A stretch of DNA of 64,000 bases from contig NZ_JABTEX010000002.1 in NCBI RefSeq assembly GCF_015711645.1, forward strand, positions 62,001 to 126,000, given 5' to 3'. The position numbers and the translations under genes are program-made. The stretch's first letter is position 1, and each line of letters starts with the position of its first letter. Shown in pieces: positions 16,862-25,841 of this stretch. Under the pieces are notes generated by a model, which had not been told where the DNA came from, ran no database searches, and saw only the letters and a program-made list of their open reading frames with translations. The DNA comes from Planomonospora sp. ID82291. Its GTDB lineage: Bacteria > Actinomycetota > Actinomycetes > Streptosporangiales > Streptosporangiaceae.

Positions 16862-16945
16862 CCGCTCCTGTCTGCCTGTTCTGCCCGCTCCTGCCGCTCC
16901 CGCCTGCCCGTCCTGCCCGTCCTGCCCGCTCCGGCCCCGTCCGGC
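16862..16945. repeat. CCTGCCCGT simple repeats between convergent genes
   Basis: Irregular tandem copies of CTGCCCGTC/CTGCCCGCTC fill the gap between the convergent response regulator and TetR genes. Nothing coding is visible. Confidence 0.6.
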
Positions 16946-16948
16946 GGG

Positions 16949-17596
16949 TCATCCTCCGGCCGCGCGGACGGCGTAGCCGCCGAGCGCGGGTTCCAGCGTG
17001 TCGAAGGCGGTGCGGATGTGGTCGGTGAGCGCCGCCGCGATCTCCGCGTCGTCCTGCCCGTCGAGGGTGCGGCGGAGCGTCTCGTCGAACAGCAGCCGGT
17101 GGACGCCGCCCAGCAGGGCCGCGGCCACGCTGGGCAGGATGTCGCCGGGTCCGGCGCCGGCCTCCTCGGCGAGGGCGGCGGCCAGCGCCTTCTCCCGCTC
17201 GTCGTGGAACTCCCGCAGCCGGGCCGTCAGCGCCGGGCTGTCGGTGATCATCCTGGCGAACGCGGGACCGGAGAAACCGATGACGGGGCTGTGCTCGGCG
17301 ACCGCCGCCAGGTAGGCGCGGCGCAGCGCGGCCGGTGCCGACTCGCCCGGCTCCCGCTCCCGGACGGTCCGGGCCAGGGACTGCACGAACGCCTCGCTCA
17401 GGTCGAGGGCGAGGTCCTCCTTGCGTGGAAAGTAGTTGGTGACCGTCATTTTGGACACCTGCGCGGCCGCCGCCACGTCGGCGATCGTCACCTTGTCGAA
17501 GCCGCGTTCGAGGAACAGCCGGGTGGCGTGGTCGGAGATGTTCTCCCTGGTCTGCTGTTTCTTCAGCTCTCGGAGGCCGGTCGTCTGGGTGCTCAT
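16949..17596 (-). CDS. TetR-family transcriptional regulator
   Basis: 215 residues with an N-terminal TetR helix-turn-helix (about 15-62: ENISDHATRLFLERGFDKVTIADVAAAAQVSKMTVTNYFPRKEDL) and an all-helical ligand domain. It is transcribed away from the short ORF at 17701, and the 100-bp gap holds two AT-rich palindromes that are the obvious operators. AT content there is far above the surroundings. Confidence 0.92.
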   Translation of the reverse strand: MSTQTTGLRELKKQQTRENISDHATRLFLERGFDKVTIADVAAAAQVSKMTVTNYFPRKEDLALDLSEAFVQSLARTVREREPGESAPAALRRAYLAAVAEHSPVIGFSGPAFARMITDSPALTARLREFHDEREKALAAALAEEAGAGPGDILPSVAAALLGGVHRLLFDETLRRTLDGQDDAEIAAALTDHIRTAFDTLEPALGGYAVRAAGG

Positions 17597-17620
17597 GCCC
17601 TCACCCTACATCGGCTTGAC

Positions 17621-17668
17621 CTAAATTTAGTGTTGACATATTTCTATGTCCGACATAAATTTATGTCG
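17621..17668. promoter_or_regulatory. Tandem TetR operators and promoter
   Basis: Three palindromes lie in a row: CTAAATTTAG (17621-17630), GACATA-TTTC-TATGTC (17635-17650) and the perfect 18-mer CGACATAAATTTATGTCG (17651-17668). The last two share the GACATA half-site. A consensus -35 TTGACA (17633-17638) followed 17 bp later by TAAATT reads rightward, so the palindromes cover the promoter of the short ORF at 17701. Repression by the divergent TetR protein is the natural reading. Confidence 0.8.
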
Positions 17669-17700
17669 AGTAAGTGATCGCGATCGCAAGGGAGATCCGC

Positions 17701-17847
17701 ATGGCCGAGAAGACCTCCGACGCCGCCCGCCTCGCCGAGGCGATCCGGACGGCGGACCGGCGCGACCGCCGCGCCGAGGGCATGCGGCGGGGGCGGGGGC
17801 ACCGCGTTCCGGCACACCGTCCCCGCCGGGTGCCCGGCCGCGGCTGA
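17701..17847 (+). CDS. 48-residue ORF downstream of the TetR operators, possible gene remnant
   Basis: The ATG follows AAGGGAG by 7 nt and the best promoter in the neighbourhood. The product begins MAEKTSDAARLAEAIRTADR, which looks like a real amphipathic helix, but then becomes Arg/Pro/Gly-rich and stops. It may be a genuine small protein or the amino end of a lost target gene (for example a transporter or oxygenase) whose rest was deleted before the sigma gene. Two CCCCGCCGGGTGCCCGGCCG direct repeats at its end support a rearrangement. Confidence 0.45.
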   Translation: MAEKTSDAARLAEAIRTADRRDRRAEGMRRGRGHRVPAHRPRRVPGRG

Positions 17848-17963
17848 GCGTCCCCGCCGGGTGCCCGGCCGCCGTTGCGCACCGCGGCAGCGCACCCGGC
17901 GTCCGGGGAATCGATCGCCCCGTTCCCGTGTTCCCGTCGATCCCGACCGATGAGAGGACCCCC

Positions 17964-18926
17964 TTGAGCGCTACCGCCACCGCTTCCCGTCCTGCCCGCC
18001 CTGCGAACGGAGCCGTCGACGTCGACCCGATCAAGGACTACCTCCGGCAGATCGGACGCACCCCGCTGCTGACCGCCGAGCAGGAAGTGGAACTGGGTGA
18101 GCGCATCGAGGCCGGGACGCTCGCGCGGGAGCACCTGGCCGCCGCGGGTGACGCGCTCTCCCCCGCCGGACGGCGTGAGCTGGAGCGGCGGGTCGCCGAC
18201 GGCCGCCGCGCCAGGGACCACATGGTCGAGGCCAACCTGCGGCTGGTCGTCTCGATCGCCAGGCGCTACGCCGCCGCCGGCGGGATGCCGCTGCTGGACC
18301 TCGTCCAGGAGGGGACCATCGGCATGATGCGCGCGGTGGAGAAGTTCGACCACCGGCGCGGCCTCAAGTTCTCCACCTACGCCACCTGGTGGATCAAGCA
18401 GGCGGTCGGCCGCGCGCTGGCCGACCAGAGTCGGACGGTCCGTCTCCCGGCGCACGTGGTCGAGGTCCTCAACCGGGTGACCCGCCTCCGGCGGGAGATG
18501 TCGCAGACCCTGGGCAGGGAGGCCACGCCGGAGGAACTGGCGGCCGGGCTCGGCCTGACCTCCGAGAAGGTGGAGGAGCTGCTGCGGCACGCCCGCGAGC
18601 CGGTCTCGCTGCACCTGCGGCTCGGCGACGACGGCGACGCCGAGCTGGGCGACCTCATCGAGGACGACGCCCCCGACCCGGCCGACACGGTCGCCGCCGC
18701 CTCGCTGCGCGGCCGGTTGGCGGCGGTGCTGGCCACTCTGACCGAGCGGGAGGCGGACGTGATCGCCCTCCGGTACGGCCTGGCCGACGGTGAGACCAGG
18801 ACCCTGGAGCAGATCGGCAGGAGGTTCGGGGTGACCCGCGAGCGCGTCCGCCAGATCGAGTCGGCGGGCATGCGCAAGCTCCGGCACCCCGCCCGGACCC
18901 GGGCTCTCGCCGACCTCCTGTCCTGA
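17964..18926 (+). CDS. Primary-like (HrdB/SigB-type, group 2) sigma-70 factor
   Basis: 320 residues from a TTG at 17964 with GAGAGG upstream. Region 1.2 reads [31 protein letters not shown], region 2 contains [29 protein letters not shown] and [17 protein letters not shown], region 3 follows, and region 4 ends [19 protein letters not shown]. The short N-terminus (no long acidic region 1.1) marks it as an alternative group 2 factor, not the essential housekeeping one. It is not obviously linked to its neighbours. Confidence 0.93.
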   Translation: MSATATASRPARPANGAVDVDPIKDYLRQIGRTPLLTAEQEVELGERIEAGTLAREHLAAAGDALSPAGRRELERRVADGRRARDHMVEANLRLVVSIARRYAAAGGMPLLDLVQEGTIGMMRAVEKFDHRRGLKFSTYATWWIKQAVGRALADQSRTVRLPAHVVEVLNRVTRLRREMSQTLGREATPEELAAGLGLTSEKVEELLRHAREPVSLHLRLGDDGDAELGDLIEDDAPDPADTVAAASLRGRLAAVLATLTEREADVIALRYGLADGETRTLEQIGRRFGVTRERVRQIESAGMRKLRHPARTRALADLLS

Positions 18927-19074
18927 GCGCACTCCTTACGGCCTGCGGCGACCGGAAGCGGGCCCGGCCGGGAGTGATCCGAAAGATCGTTTAAAGTGGC
19001 CTGCCGGGCGTCGAGAGCGGTTCCCGCCCTCCCCGGCTCCGGTCACCCGCGCAGAGAGAAGAAGAGGTCCCCGC

Positions 19075-19728
19075 ATGCCGTCCGCGATCCCCGACCCCGG
19101 CCTCGTGCACCCGCTGGCCGAGCACCCGCGCGTGGTGCTGCTCAAGCCGCTGGTCACGGACCCGCGCATCGAGGTGGGCGAGTTCACCTACTACGACGAC
19201 CCGGACGACGCGACGTCGTTCGAGACGCGCAACGTCCTGTACGCCTACGGCCCGGAGAAGCTGGTGATCGGCAGGTACTGCGCGATCGCCTCCGGCACCC
19301 GCTTCCTCATGGCGGGGGCCGAGCACCCCACCATGGGCGTGTCCACGTTCCCGTTCACCATGTTCGGCGGGAGCTGGACCGAGGCCACGCTCGACCTGGT
19401 CACCGGCATGCCCAGCCGCGGCGACACGGTGGTGGGCAACGACGTGTGGCTCGGCTACGGGGTCACGGTCATGCCCGGGGTGCGGATCGGCGACGGCGCG
19501 ATCGTCGCGGCGGGCGCGGTGGTCACCGCCGACGTCCCGCCGTACACCGTCGTGGGCGGCAACCCGGCCCGGCCCATCCGCGCCCGCTTCGCGCCGGAGG
19601 ACGTGGCCAGGCTGCAGCGCGCCGCCTGGTGGGACTGGCCGGTCGAGCTCGTCACCCGGCACGTCCGCACCATCATGGCCGGGACCCCGGCCGAGATCGA
19701 GGCCGTCGCGGAGCGGGAACTCCCGTAG
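19075..19728 (+). CDS. Vat/CatB-type hexapeptide-repeat acetyltransferase
   Basis: 217 residues with the left-handed beta-helix repeats of the xenobiotic acetyltransferase class ([65 protein letters not shown]). The excursion loop carries H84 in [14 protein letters not shown], the catalytic His seen in Vat and CatB enzymes. These acetylate streptogramin A or chloramphenicol; some relatives act on other small alcohols. A clear ribosome site (AGAGAAGAAGAGG) precedes the ATG. Streptogramin A protection would pair logically with the Erm enzyme 13 kb away, but they are not co-transcribed. Confidence 0.85.
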   Translation: MPSAIPDPGLVHPLAEHPRVVLLKPLVTDPRIEVGEFTYYDDPDDATSFETRNVLYAYGPEKLVIGRYCAIASGTRFLMAGAEHPTMGVSTFPFTMFGGSWTEATLDLVTGMPSRGDTVVGNDVWLGYGVTVMPGVRIGDGAIVAAGAVVTADVPPYTVVGGNPARPIRARFAPEDVARLQRAAWWDWPVELVTRHVRTIMAGTPAEIEAVAERELP

Positions 19729-19789
19729 GCCGGGGCCCTTCGACCGTGCCCGACCGGCGAGCCCGCCTCGGCCCGGACCGGCTCCGCTT

Positions 19790-19900
19790 CCGGTGCCTCC
19801 GGCCTCCGGTCCGGCTCCGGCCTCCGGTCCGGCTCCGGTCCGGGCTCCGGCTCCGGTCCGGGCTCCGGTCCCGGTCCCGGTCCGGGCTCCGGTCCCGGCG
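19790..19900. repeat. CCGGTCC/GGCTCCGG minisatellite between convergent genes
   Basis: Irregular tandem CCGGTCCGG and GGCTCCGGTCC units separate the acetyltransferase and kbl stops. Nothing coding is visible. Confidence 0.7.
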
Positions 19901-19903
19901 GGC

Positions 19904-21163
19904 TCATCCCCGGGCGGCGACGAACGCCTCCACCGCGCGGTCGACGTCCTCGGTGGAGTGGGCGGCCGAGAGCTGCACGCGGATGCGGGCCTGGCCGTGC
20001 GGGACCACCGGATAGGAGAAGCCGATCACGTAGACGCCCCGGTCGAGCAGGCGCTCGGCCATCGCGGACGCCTCCGCCGCGTCCCCGATCATCACCGGGA
20101 CGATCGGGTGGTCGCCCGGCAGGATGGCGAAGCCCTCCTCGGCCATCCGGGAGCGGAAGCGCGCGGTGTTGGCGCGCAGCCGCTCCCGGGCCTCGCCGGA
20201 GCCGCTGACCAGGTCCAGGACGCGCAGCGAGGCGGCGGCGATCACCGGGGCGAGGGAGTTGGAGAACAGGTAGGGGCGCGAGCGCTGGCGGAGCAGGTCG
20301 CAGATCTCCCTGCGCGCCGCCGTGTAGCCGCCGCTCGCCCCGCCGAGGGCCTTGCCGAGCGTGCCGGTGATGATGTCGACCCGGTCGCGCACGCCGTACA
20401 GCTCCGGGGTGCCCGCGCCGTCCGCGCCGACGAAGCCGACCGCGTGGGAGTCGTCGACCATGACCATGGCGCCGTACCGGTCGGCCAGGTCGCAGATCTC
20501 GTCCAGCGGGGCGAGGTGGCCGTCCATGGAGAACACGCCGTCGGTGACGATCAGGCGGCGGCGGGCGTCGGCGGACTCCTTGAGGCGGGCCTCCAGCTCG
20601 GCCATGTCCCGGTTGGCGTAGCGCAGGCGGCGGGCCTTGCACAGCCGGATGCCGTCGATGATGCTCGCGTGGTTGAGCGCGTCGGAGATCACCGCGTCGC
20701 GGTCGTCGAGCAGCGTCTCGAAGACACCGCCGTTGGCGTCGAAGCAGGAGCTGTACAGGACGGTGTCCTCCTGGCCGAGGAACGCGGAAAGGCGCGCCTC
20801 CAGCTCCTTGTGCACCTCCTGGGTGCCGCAGATGAAGCGCACCGAGGCCATGCCGAAGCCCCAGCGGTCCAGCGCCTCCTTCGCGGCAGCGATCACCTCG
20901 GGGTGGTCGGCCAGGCCCAGGTAGTTGTTGGCGCAGAAGTTCAGCACCTCGCGGGGCCCGCCGGAGGCCCCCGCCCCCGGCACGGCCACGCCGTCCGGCA
21001 CCGCCACGCCGCCCGGTGCGGTGCCGCCGCCCGGTGCGGTGCCGCCCGCGACGGCGATGCCGGCGCGCTGCGGGGTGGTGATGACGCGCTCGGGCTTGAG
21101 CAGGCCGGCCGAGGCGATCTCGTCGAGGGTCGCGCGCAGGTCGTCGCGGACGTTGTCGAACAT
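19904..21163 (-). CDS. kbl: 2-amino-3-ketobutyrate CoA ligase (glycine C-acetyltransferase)
   Basis: 419 residues, a fold-type I PLP enzyme of the alpha-oxoamine synthase family. It cleaves 2-amino-3-ketobutyrate with CoA to glycine and acetyl-CoA, the second step of threonine degradation. Motifs include [31 protein letters not shown] and the PLP lysine K271 in [11 protein letters not shown] Gly/Ala/Pro/Val linker of about 30 residues (repeats GGTAPGG and GVAVPG) is inserted before REVLNF, absent from the E. coli enzyme and probably a slippage expansion. The ATG at 21163 shares its A with the tdh stop (TGATG), so the pair is coupled. Confidence 0.95.
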   Translation of the reverse strand: MFDNVRDDLRATLDEIASAGLLKPERVITTPQRAGIAVAGGTAPGGGTAPGGVAVPDGVAVPGAGASGGPREVLNFCANNYLGLADHPEVIAAAKEALDRWGFGMASVRFICGTQEVHKELEARLSAFLGQEDTVLYSSCFDANGGVFETLLDDRDAVISDALNHASIIDGIRLCKARRLRYANRDMAELEARLKESADARRRLIVTDGVFSMDGHLAPLDEICDLADRYGAMVMVDDSHAVGFVGADGAGTPELYGVRDRVDIITGTLGKALGGASGGYTAARREICDLLRQRSRPYLFSNSLAPVIAAASLRVLDLVSGSGEARERLRANTARFRSRMAEEGFAILPGDHPIVPVMIGDAAEASAMAERLLDRGVYVIGFSYPVVPHGQARIRVQLSAAHSTEDVDRAVEAFVAARG

Positions 21164-22191
21164 CAGGCGGTCCAATCCATGATGATCTTGCCGGTTCTGC
21201 CGCTCGCGGCGGCGTCGAAGGCCGCGTCGAAGTCGCGGTGGGAGAAGCGGTCGGTGATGACGGGGGAGAGGTCGAGGCCCTTCTCCAGGAGCACGGACAT
21301 GGCGTACCACGTCTCGTACATCTCGCGGCCGTAGACGCCCTTGAGGGTGATCATCGAGGTCACGATCGTCGCGAAGTCGACCGCGAACTCCTCCGCGGGC
21401 AGGCCCAGCATGGCGATCTTCCCGCCGTGCGTCATGGTGGCGATCATGTCGCGGAGCGCCTGGGGGTTCCCGGACATCTCCAGGCCCACGTCGAAGCCCT
21501 CGCGCATGCCGAGCTTCGCCACGCCCTCGGCGATCGGCGTCTCGGCGGCGTTCAGCGCCAGGGTGACGCCGAGCTTGTCGGCGATGGCCAGCCGTTCGGG
21601 ACTGAGGTCGGTGATGACGACGTTGCGCGCGCCGACGTGCGTGGCGACCGCCGCGGCCATCAGCCCGATCGGTCCCGCGCCGGTGATCAGCACGTCCTCG
21701 CCGACCAGCGGGAACGACAGGGCGGTGTGCACGGCGTTGCCGAACGGATCGAAGATCGCCGCCACGTCGGGGTCCACCGGCGTGCGGTGCACCCACACGT
21801 TGGAGGCGGGCAGCACGACGTACTCGGCGAAGGCGCCGTCGCGGTTCACCCCGAGCCCGATCGTGTTGCGGCACAGGTGCCGCCGCCCGGCCATGCAGTT
21901 GCGGCACTTGCCGCAGACGATGTGCCCCTCGCCGCTGACCAGGTCGCCGACCGCGATGTCCTCGACCCCCGGCGCCACCTCCACGACCTCGCCGCAGAAC
22001 TCGTGCCCGACGACGAGCGGCGTGCGCAGCGTCTGCCGCGCCCAGGCGTCGAAACCGCGGATGTGCAGGTCCGTGCCGCAGATCCCGGTGCGCAGCACCC
22101 GGATCAGCACCTCGCCCGGCCCCGCCTCCGGCTCGGGCACGTCCATCAACCACAGGCCCGGCTCGGCCCGCTCCTTGACCAGTGCTTTCAT
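21163..22191 (-). CDS. tdh: L-threonine 3-dehydrogenase
   Basis: 342 residues, close to the 341 of E. coli Tdh. A zinc-dependent medium-chain dehydrogenase: catalytic zinc region GICGTDLHI and [11 protein letters not shown], structural-zinc cysteines in [15 protein letters not shown], and Rossmann motif [13 protein letters not shown]. It oxidises threonine to 2-amino-3-ketobutyrate with NAD, feeding the coupled kbl product. The ATG at 22191 is preceded by GAGGGGGGA; an ATG 29 codons upstream adds unlikely sequence. Confidence 0.95.
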   Translation of the reverse strand: MKALVKERAEPGLWLMDVPEPEAGPGEVLIRVLRTGICGTDLHIRGFDAWARQTLRTPLVVGHEFCGEVVEVAPGVEDIAVGDLVSGEGHIVCGKCRNCMAGRRHLCRNTIGLGVNRDGAFAEYVVLPASNVWVHRTPVDPDVAAIFDPFGNAVHTALSFPLVGEDVLITGAGPIGLMAAAVATHVGARNVVITDLSPERLAIADKLGVTLALNAAETPIAEGVAKLGMREGFDVGLEMSGNPQALRDMIATMTHGGKIAMLGLPAEEFAVDFATIVTSMITLKGVYGREMYETWYAMSVLLEKGLDLSPVITDRFSHRDFDAAFDAAASGRTGKIIMDWTA

Positions 22192-22533
22192 CCCAGGTCC
22201 CCCCTCACCTTCCGACCCTACGCACTGTGCCGGGCCGCCTCCGGCGGTGTCCATCGCGCTTTTCTTAACCCGGTCCACAGCGTGGCTTCACACCGGTGGC
22301 GGAACCGCCGTACGGCGGGTGCGGGCCGTACGGTGCCGGGCCGTGCGGCGGGGGTCGGTGCGCGTGGCGGGATCGCCGGGCCGTACGGTGCCGGGCCGGA
22401 TCGGCGTGCGTGGCGGGATCGGCCGGAACGGCGAGAAGGCCCCTCCCGGGGGGACGGGAGGGGCCTTCTCCTGGGGAATCGGCCCGGTGGGCCGGACCGG
22501 CCGCGGGGAAGGGGTGCGGCCGGTGGGGGAGGG
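22192..22533. other. Intergenic tract between cellulase and tdh genes
   Basis: It contains the tdh promoter region, repeated CCGTACGGTGCCGGGCCG units, and the strong hairpin at 22433-22470. No coding frame is convincing. Confidence 0.6.
22433..22470 (-). terminator. 16-bp perfect hairpin downstream of the cellulase gene
   Basis: GAGAAGGCCCCTCCCG (22433-22448) pairs exactly with its reverse complement at 22455-22470 over a 6-nt loop. It lies about 65 bp past the cellulase stop and before the tdh promoter, so it most likely ends the cellulase transcript. Confidence 0.8.
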
Positions 22534-24153
22534 TCAGCTCGTGGGGAAGTCGTCCGCGGTGCGGATGCGGTCGCGGATGTAGACGCCCGACGGGTTGAGC
22601 GCCCCGGTGCCCGCGAAGGCGCCGGCCGAGCAGGTGCCCGGCTTGAAGGCGGCGCTGCTCTCCGGGGCGTCGGAGTAGGTCCAGTTGGCGTAGCCGATCT
22701 TCAGCTGGTCCAGCATGTCGATCCACGCGGCGGTGCTGGCGAGGTCGACCTCGCCGTTGCCGCTGGCCGTCACCGTGCCGAACTCGGAGACGAACAGCGG
22801 GAGCTTGGCCGCCGCCCGGCTCACCACGGCCCGGTAGTTGTCCTTGTGCGAGGCGGCGTAGAAGTGGAAGGCGTACATGATGTTCTTGGCGTCGACCGGG
22901 TTGTTGACGATCTCGGACTCGTTGGAGCCCTCCGAGACGCCCAGCGACGACCACGCCCGGGTGCCGACGATGACCACCGCGTCCGGGTCCGCCGCGCGGA
23001 TCACCGGGATGACCTGCTCGGCGTAGCTCTTGATCGAGGCCCAGCTCACCCCGTTGGGCTCGTTGGCGATCTCGTAGATGACGTTGTCCTTGCCCGCGTT
23101 GCGGGCGGCGACCGAGGCGAAGAAGGTCTTCGCGCGGGCCAGGTTGTGGTTGGGGTCACCCGGCGTCAGCGTGTGGAAGTCGACGATCGCGTACATGCCG
23201 CGCGCGGTGGCCATGTCGACGTACTTGTTCACCTGCTCGGTGAAGGCGGCCGGGTTGGTCTCGTACCCGCCCTCCTGCACGTACATGGAGACCCGGAAGA
23301 GGTCGGACTTCCAGTCGTTCGCGAGCGCGTCCAGCGAGGCGTCGGTGTAGCACTTGGGGAACCACTGGATGCCGTGGGTGCTCATGCCGCGCAGCTGGAC
23401 CGGGCGGTTGTACCGGTTGCAGAGGTGGACGCCGCACACGTGCAGCTTGCCGTTGATCCCGACGGGCGTGCCGGTGGCCGGGGCCTTCGTGGGGGTCGGC
23501 GTGGGGGTGGCCGTACGGGTCGCGGTCGGCGTGGGCGTCGCCGTACGGGTCGGCACGGGGGTGGCCGTGGGCGCCGGGGTGGCGGTGCGGGTCGCGGTCG
23601 CCGTGGGGGACGCGGTGGGAGCCGCCGTGGGGGCGGCGGTGGCCGTGCGGGTGGGCGTCGGCGCGGCGGTGGCCGTGCGGGTGGGCGTCGGCGCAGCGGT
23701 CGGCGGCGCGGGCGGCCTGGTGGCGGTGTCGTTGCAGGTGACGCCGTTGAGGGTGAACGTCGCCGGGATCGGGTTGTTGTCGGTCGTGGTCCCGATGAAC
23801 CCGATGTGCGCCGAGGCGCCGGAGGCCAGCGACTTGTTGTAGCCGACGTTGCCCGCCGTGACGGCGGTGCCCTTCTGGTCGTAGACCGCCGACCAGCCGT
23901 GCCCGACCTTCTGGCCGGCGCTCGGGAAGGAGAAGCCCAGCTTCCAGCCGTCGACGGCGGCGCCGAGGTTCTTGACGGTGATGTTGGCGCTGAATCCGCC
24001 CGGCCAGCTGCTGGTGGTGTAGGTGACCGCGCAGCCGGGGGCGGCGACCGCGGTGGCGGCGGCCGGTGCGGCCGTCAGCGCCCCCAGCGCGAGCGCGGCG
24101 GCGCCGGCCATGAGGAGGGCGCGACCGCGGCGCGGGCGTGCGGGATATTTCAC
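22534..24153 (-). CDS. Secreted CBM2-GH5 endoglucanase
   Basis: 539 residues from a GTG at 24153 with AAAGG 8 nt upstream. Signal peptide about 1-34; a family 2 cellulose-binding module (about 36-140, CAVTYTTSSWPGGFSANITVKN, NGVTC); a 110-residue Pro/Thr/Ala linker (PTPTRTATAA repeats); then a GH5 catalytic domain starting LRGMSTHGIQWFP. The acid/base is E365 in YEIANEPNG and the nucleophile E457 in LFVSEFGT. It would cut internal beta-1,4 bonds of cellulose outside the cell. A strong hairpin lies downstream, and a 21-bp palindrome with a GAAA-N-TTTC core lies about 290 bp upstream. Confidence 0.95.
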   Translation of the reverse strand: MKYPARPRRGRALLMAGAAALALGALTAAPAAATAVAAPGCAVTYTTSSWPGGFSANITVKNLGAAVDGWKLGFSFPSAGQKVGHGWSAVYDQKGTAVTAGNVGYNKSLASGASAHIGFIGTTTDNNPIPATFTLNGVTCNDTATRPPAPPTAAPTPTRTATAAPTPTRTATAAPTAAPTASPTATATRTATPAPTATPVPTRTATPTPTATRTATPTPTPTKAPATGTPVGINGKLHVCGVHLCNRYNRPVQLRGMSTHGIQWFPKCYTDASLDALANDWKSDLFRVSMYVQEGGYETNPAAFTEQVNKYVDMATARGMYAIVDFHTLTPGDPNHNLARAKTFFASVAARNAGKDNVIYEIANEPNGVSWASIKSYAEQVIPVIRAADPDAVVIVGTRAWSSLGVSEGSNESEIVNNPVDAKNIMYAFHFYAASHKDNYRAVVSRAAAKLPLFVSEFGTVTASGNGEVDLASTAAWIDMLDQLKIGYANWTYSDAPESSAAFKPGTCSAGAFAGTGALNPSGVYIRDRIRTADDFPTS

Positions 24154-24257
24154 GACGGTGACCTTTCGCGTTCTGGTCCGGCTCCGGCGAGCGCGAGCGG
24201 GCGCCTGTCCGGGCGCTCCGCTCCGCTCCGCCTCATCACAGGCCGGAGGAAGGTCGC

Positions 24258-24283
24258 GGCTCCCGGCAGGAGTGCCGGGAGCC
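24258..24283. promoter_or_regulatory. 11-bp inverted repeat in the cellulase leader region
   Basis: GGCTCCCGGCA pairs with TGCCGGGAGCC over GGAG, about 105 bp upstream of the cellulase GTG. It could be an mRNA stem-loop or an operator; it is not the TGGGAGCGCTCCCA CebR site. Confidence 0.5.
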
Positions 24284-24433
24284 GCCAAGTCCGGAGTGAT
24301 TTTCGCCGATTTGCGCGACATGTGGCATATCGGCGCTGAGGTAAAGGACAGCCGGAACCGTGGGGGGAATCCGCCGAAATCCGCATCGTCCCTGGTCAGG
24401 CGTTGCCGGACGGGGTGGGCCGTCGTCGTGCAC

Positions 24434-24454
24434 GCCGATGAAAGTTTCATCGGC
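24434..24454. promoter_or_regulatory. 21-bp perfect palindrome with GAAAGTTTC core
   Basis: Arms GCCGATGAAA and TTTCATCGGC flank a central G. The GAAA-N-TTTC core resembles operator motifs reported upstream of Streptomyces xylanase genes, which fits control of the cellulase by a LacI-type sugar regulator. The regulator is not in this window. Confidence 0.6.
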
Positions 24455-24474
24455 CGGGGGCCGCCGCGGCTTCA

Positions 24475-24610
24475 CGCCGTGCCGTCCTGCGGCGGCTTCC
24501 CGCTCCGTGGTGCCCGCGGCGGCTCTGCGCCGTGCCGTCCTACGGCGGCTTCCCGCTCCGTGGTGCCCGCGGCGGCTCTGCGCCGTGCCGTCCTACGGCG
24601 GCTTCCCGCG
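24475..24610. repeat. 53-bp tandem repeat, about 2.5 copies
   Basis: Units starting CGCCGTGCCGTCCT occur at 24475, 24528 and 24581, a period of exactly 53 bp and nearly identical. Confidence 0.8.
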
Positions 24611-24693
24611 GTGGTTCCTGTGGTGCTTTCCCGCGGTGGTCTCCCGCGGTGGTGCCCGCCGTGGTGCCCGCGATGGTCTCCCGCGGTCGTCTC

Positions 24694-25833
24694 CTACCGG
24701 GACCGCTCCTCCCGCGCGGGCTGGTCGTCGACGAGGTGGGTGAGGGCGTCCGGGGTGACGGGGCCGGGACCGAGCCGGCCGGGACCGAGCTGGCGGGGAC
24801 CCGCGGAGGGGTCGGCGTCGGCGGCCTCGGCCACCGCCTCGGCGGCGGCCTGCTGGGCCTCGGCCGCCTCCTGCCGGGCCACCTGCTGCGCCTCGCCGTC
24901 GTCGCGCCGCACGGCCCGGCCGTCGCGGGACGGCGGCGCCTCGCGGGTGGCGGGGGAGGCCGGCAGCGCCTCGGTGAAGGCCCGGGAGACGCTCTGCAGG
25001 GCGGAGGTGACCTCGCCGGGGATGACCCAGAACGTGTTGCCCTCGCCCTTGGCCAGCTCCGGCAGGACCTGGAGGTACTGGTAGGCCAGCAGCTTGGGGT
25101 CGGGGTCGTTGCGGTGCACGGCCTGGAAGACCTCGTCGATGGCCTGGGACTGGCCCTGCGCCCTGAGGATGGCGGCGCTGCGCTCGCCCTCGGCGCGCAG
25201 GACGGCGCTCTGCTTGTCGCCCTCGGCGGTGAGGATCTGGGACTGGCGCTGGCCCTCGGCGGTGAGGATGGCGGCGCGCTTGTCCCGCTCGGCGCGCATC
25301 TGCTTCTCCATCGCGTCCTTGATGCTCTTCGGCGGGTCGATGGCCTTGATCTCGACCCGGTTGACCCGGATGCCCCACTTGCCGGTCGCCTCGTCCAGCA
25401 CGCCCCGCAGCTGACTGTTGATCGTGTCGCGGGAGGTGAGCGTCATCTCCAGGTCCATCGAGCCGATGACGTTGCGCAGCGTGGTCACCGTGAGCTGCTC
25501 GATCGCCTGGATGTAGTTGGCGATCTCGTACGCCGCCGCGCGCGGGTCGGTGACCTGGAAGTACAGCACCGTGTCGATCTCGACGACGAGGTTGTCCTCG
25601 GTGATCACCGGTTGGGGCTGGAAGGAGACGACCTGCTCGCGCAGGTCGATCATCGGGTAGACCCGGTCGATGTACGGGATCACGAAGTTGAGACCGGGTT
25701 TGAGGGTGGTGTGGTAGCGGCCGAGCCGCTCGACGTTCCTGGCCCGCGCCTGGGGCACGATCCGCACCGACTTGGTGACGGTGAACACCGCGAACAGGAC
25801 GATGAGCACACCGACGATCAGCAGCGGGTCCAT
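24694..25833 (-). CDS. SPFH/Band 7 (stomatin-like) membrane protein
   Basis: 379 residues. A single N-terminal TM helix (LLIVGVLIVLFAVFTVTKSV) precedes the Band 7 domain (IVPQARARNVERLGRYHTTLKPGLNFVIPYID, VEIDTVLYFQVTDPRAAAYEI), then a coiled-coil with repeated AEGxxQS/AAILRAEG (about 180-240), and an Ala/Glu-rich tail. These proteins form ring-like scaffolds in membrane microdomains. The ATG at 25833 lies 8 bp after the NfeD stop, the usual operon arrangement for this pair. Confidence 0.92.
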   Translation of the reverse strand: MDPLLIVGVLIVLFAVFTVTKSVRIVPQARARNVERLGRYHTTLKPGLNFVIPYIDRVYPMIDLREQVVSFQPQPVITEDNLVVEIDTVLYFQVTDPRAAAYEIANYIQAIEQLTVTTLRNVIGSMDLEMTLTSRDTINSQLRGVLDEATGKWGIRVNRVEIKAIDPPKSIKDAMEKQMRAERDKRAAILTAEGQRQSQILTAEGDKQSAVLRAEGERSAAILRAQGQSQAIDEVFQAVHRNDPDPKLLAYQYLQVLPELAKGEGNTFWVIPGEVTSALQSVSRAFTEALPASPATREAPPSRDGRAVRRDDGEAQQVARQEAAEAQQAAAEAVAEAADADPSAGPRQLGPGRLGPGPVTPDALTHLVDDQPAREERSR

Positions 25834-25841
25834 CCGGATCA

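Larger units (their letters stand above)
24154..24693. other. 540-bp intergenic region upstream of the cellulase
   Basis: It holds the cellulase promoter, a hairpin (24258-24283), a 21-bp palindrome (24434-24454) and a 53-bp tandem repeat (about 24475-24610), then further CCCGCGGTGG repeats up to the SPFH stop. No convincing gene is seen. Confidence 0.7.

Noticed and set aside
21238-24339. A 1033-codon open frame on the plus strand across kbl-tdh-cellulase
   Set aside because: It runs antisense through three well-conserved genes and has Arg/Gly/His/Val-rich composition typical of shadow frames at very high GC.
24434-24454. Palindrome as a transcription terminator of the SPFH gene
   Set aside because: It has a single-base centre (no loop), is AT-rich at the core and lies 240 bp past the stop; an operator fits better.
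24475-24610. 53-bp repeat as a CRISPR array
   Set aside because: The units are contiguous with no unique spacers, and no cas gene is present; it is a simple tandem repeat.
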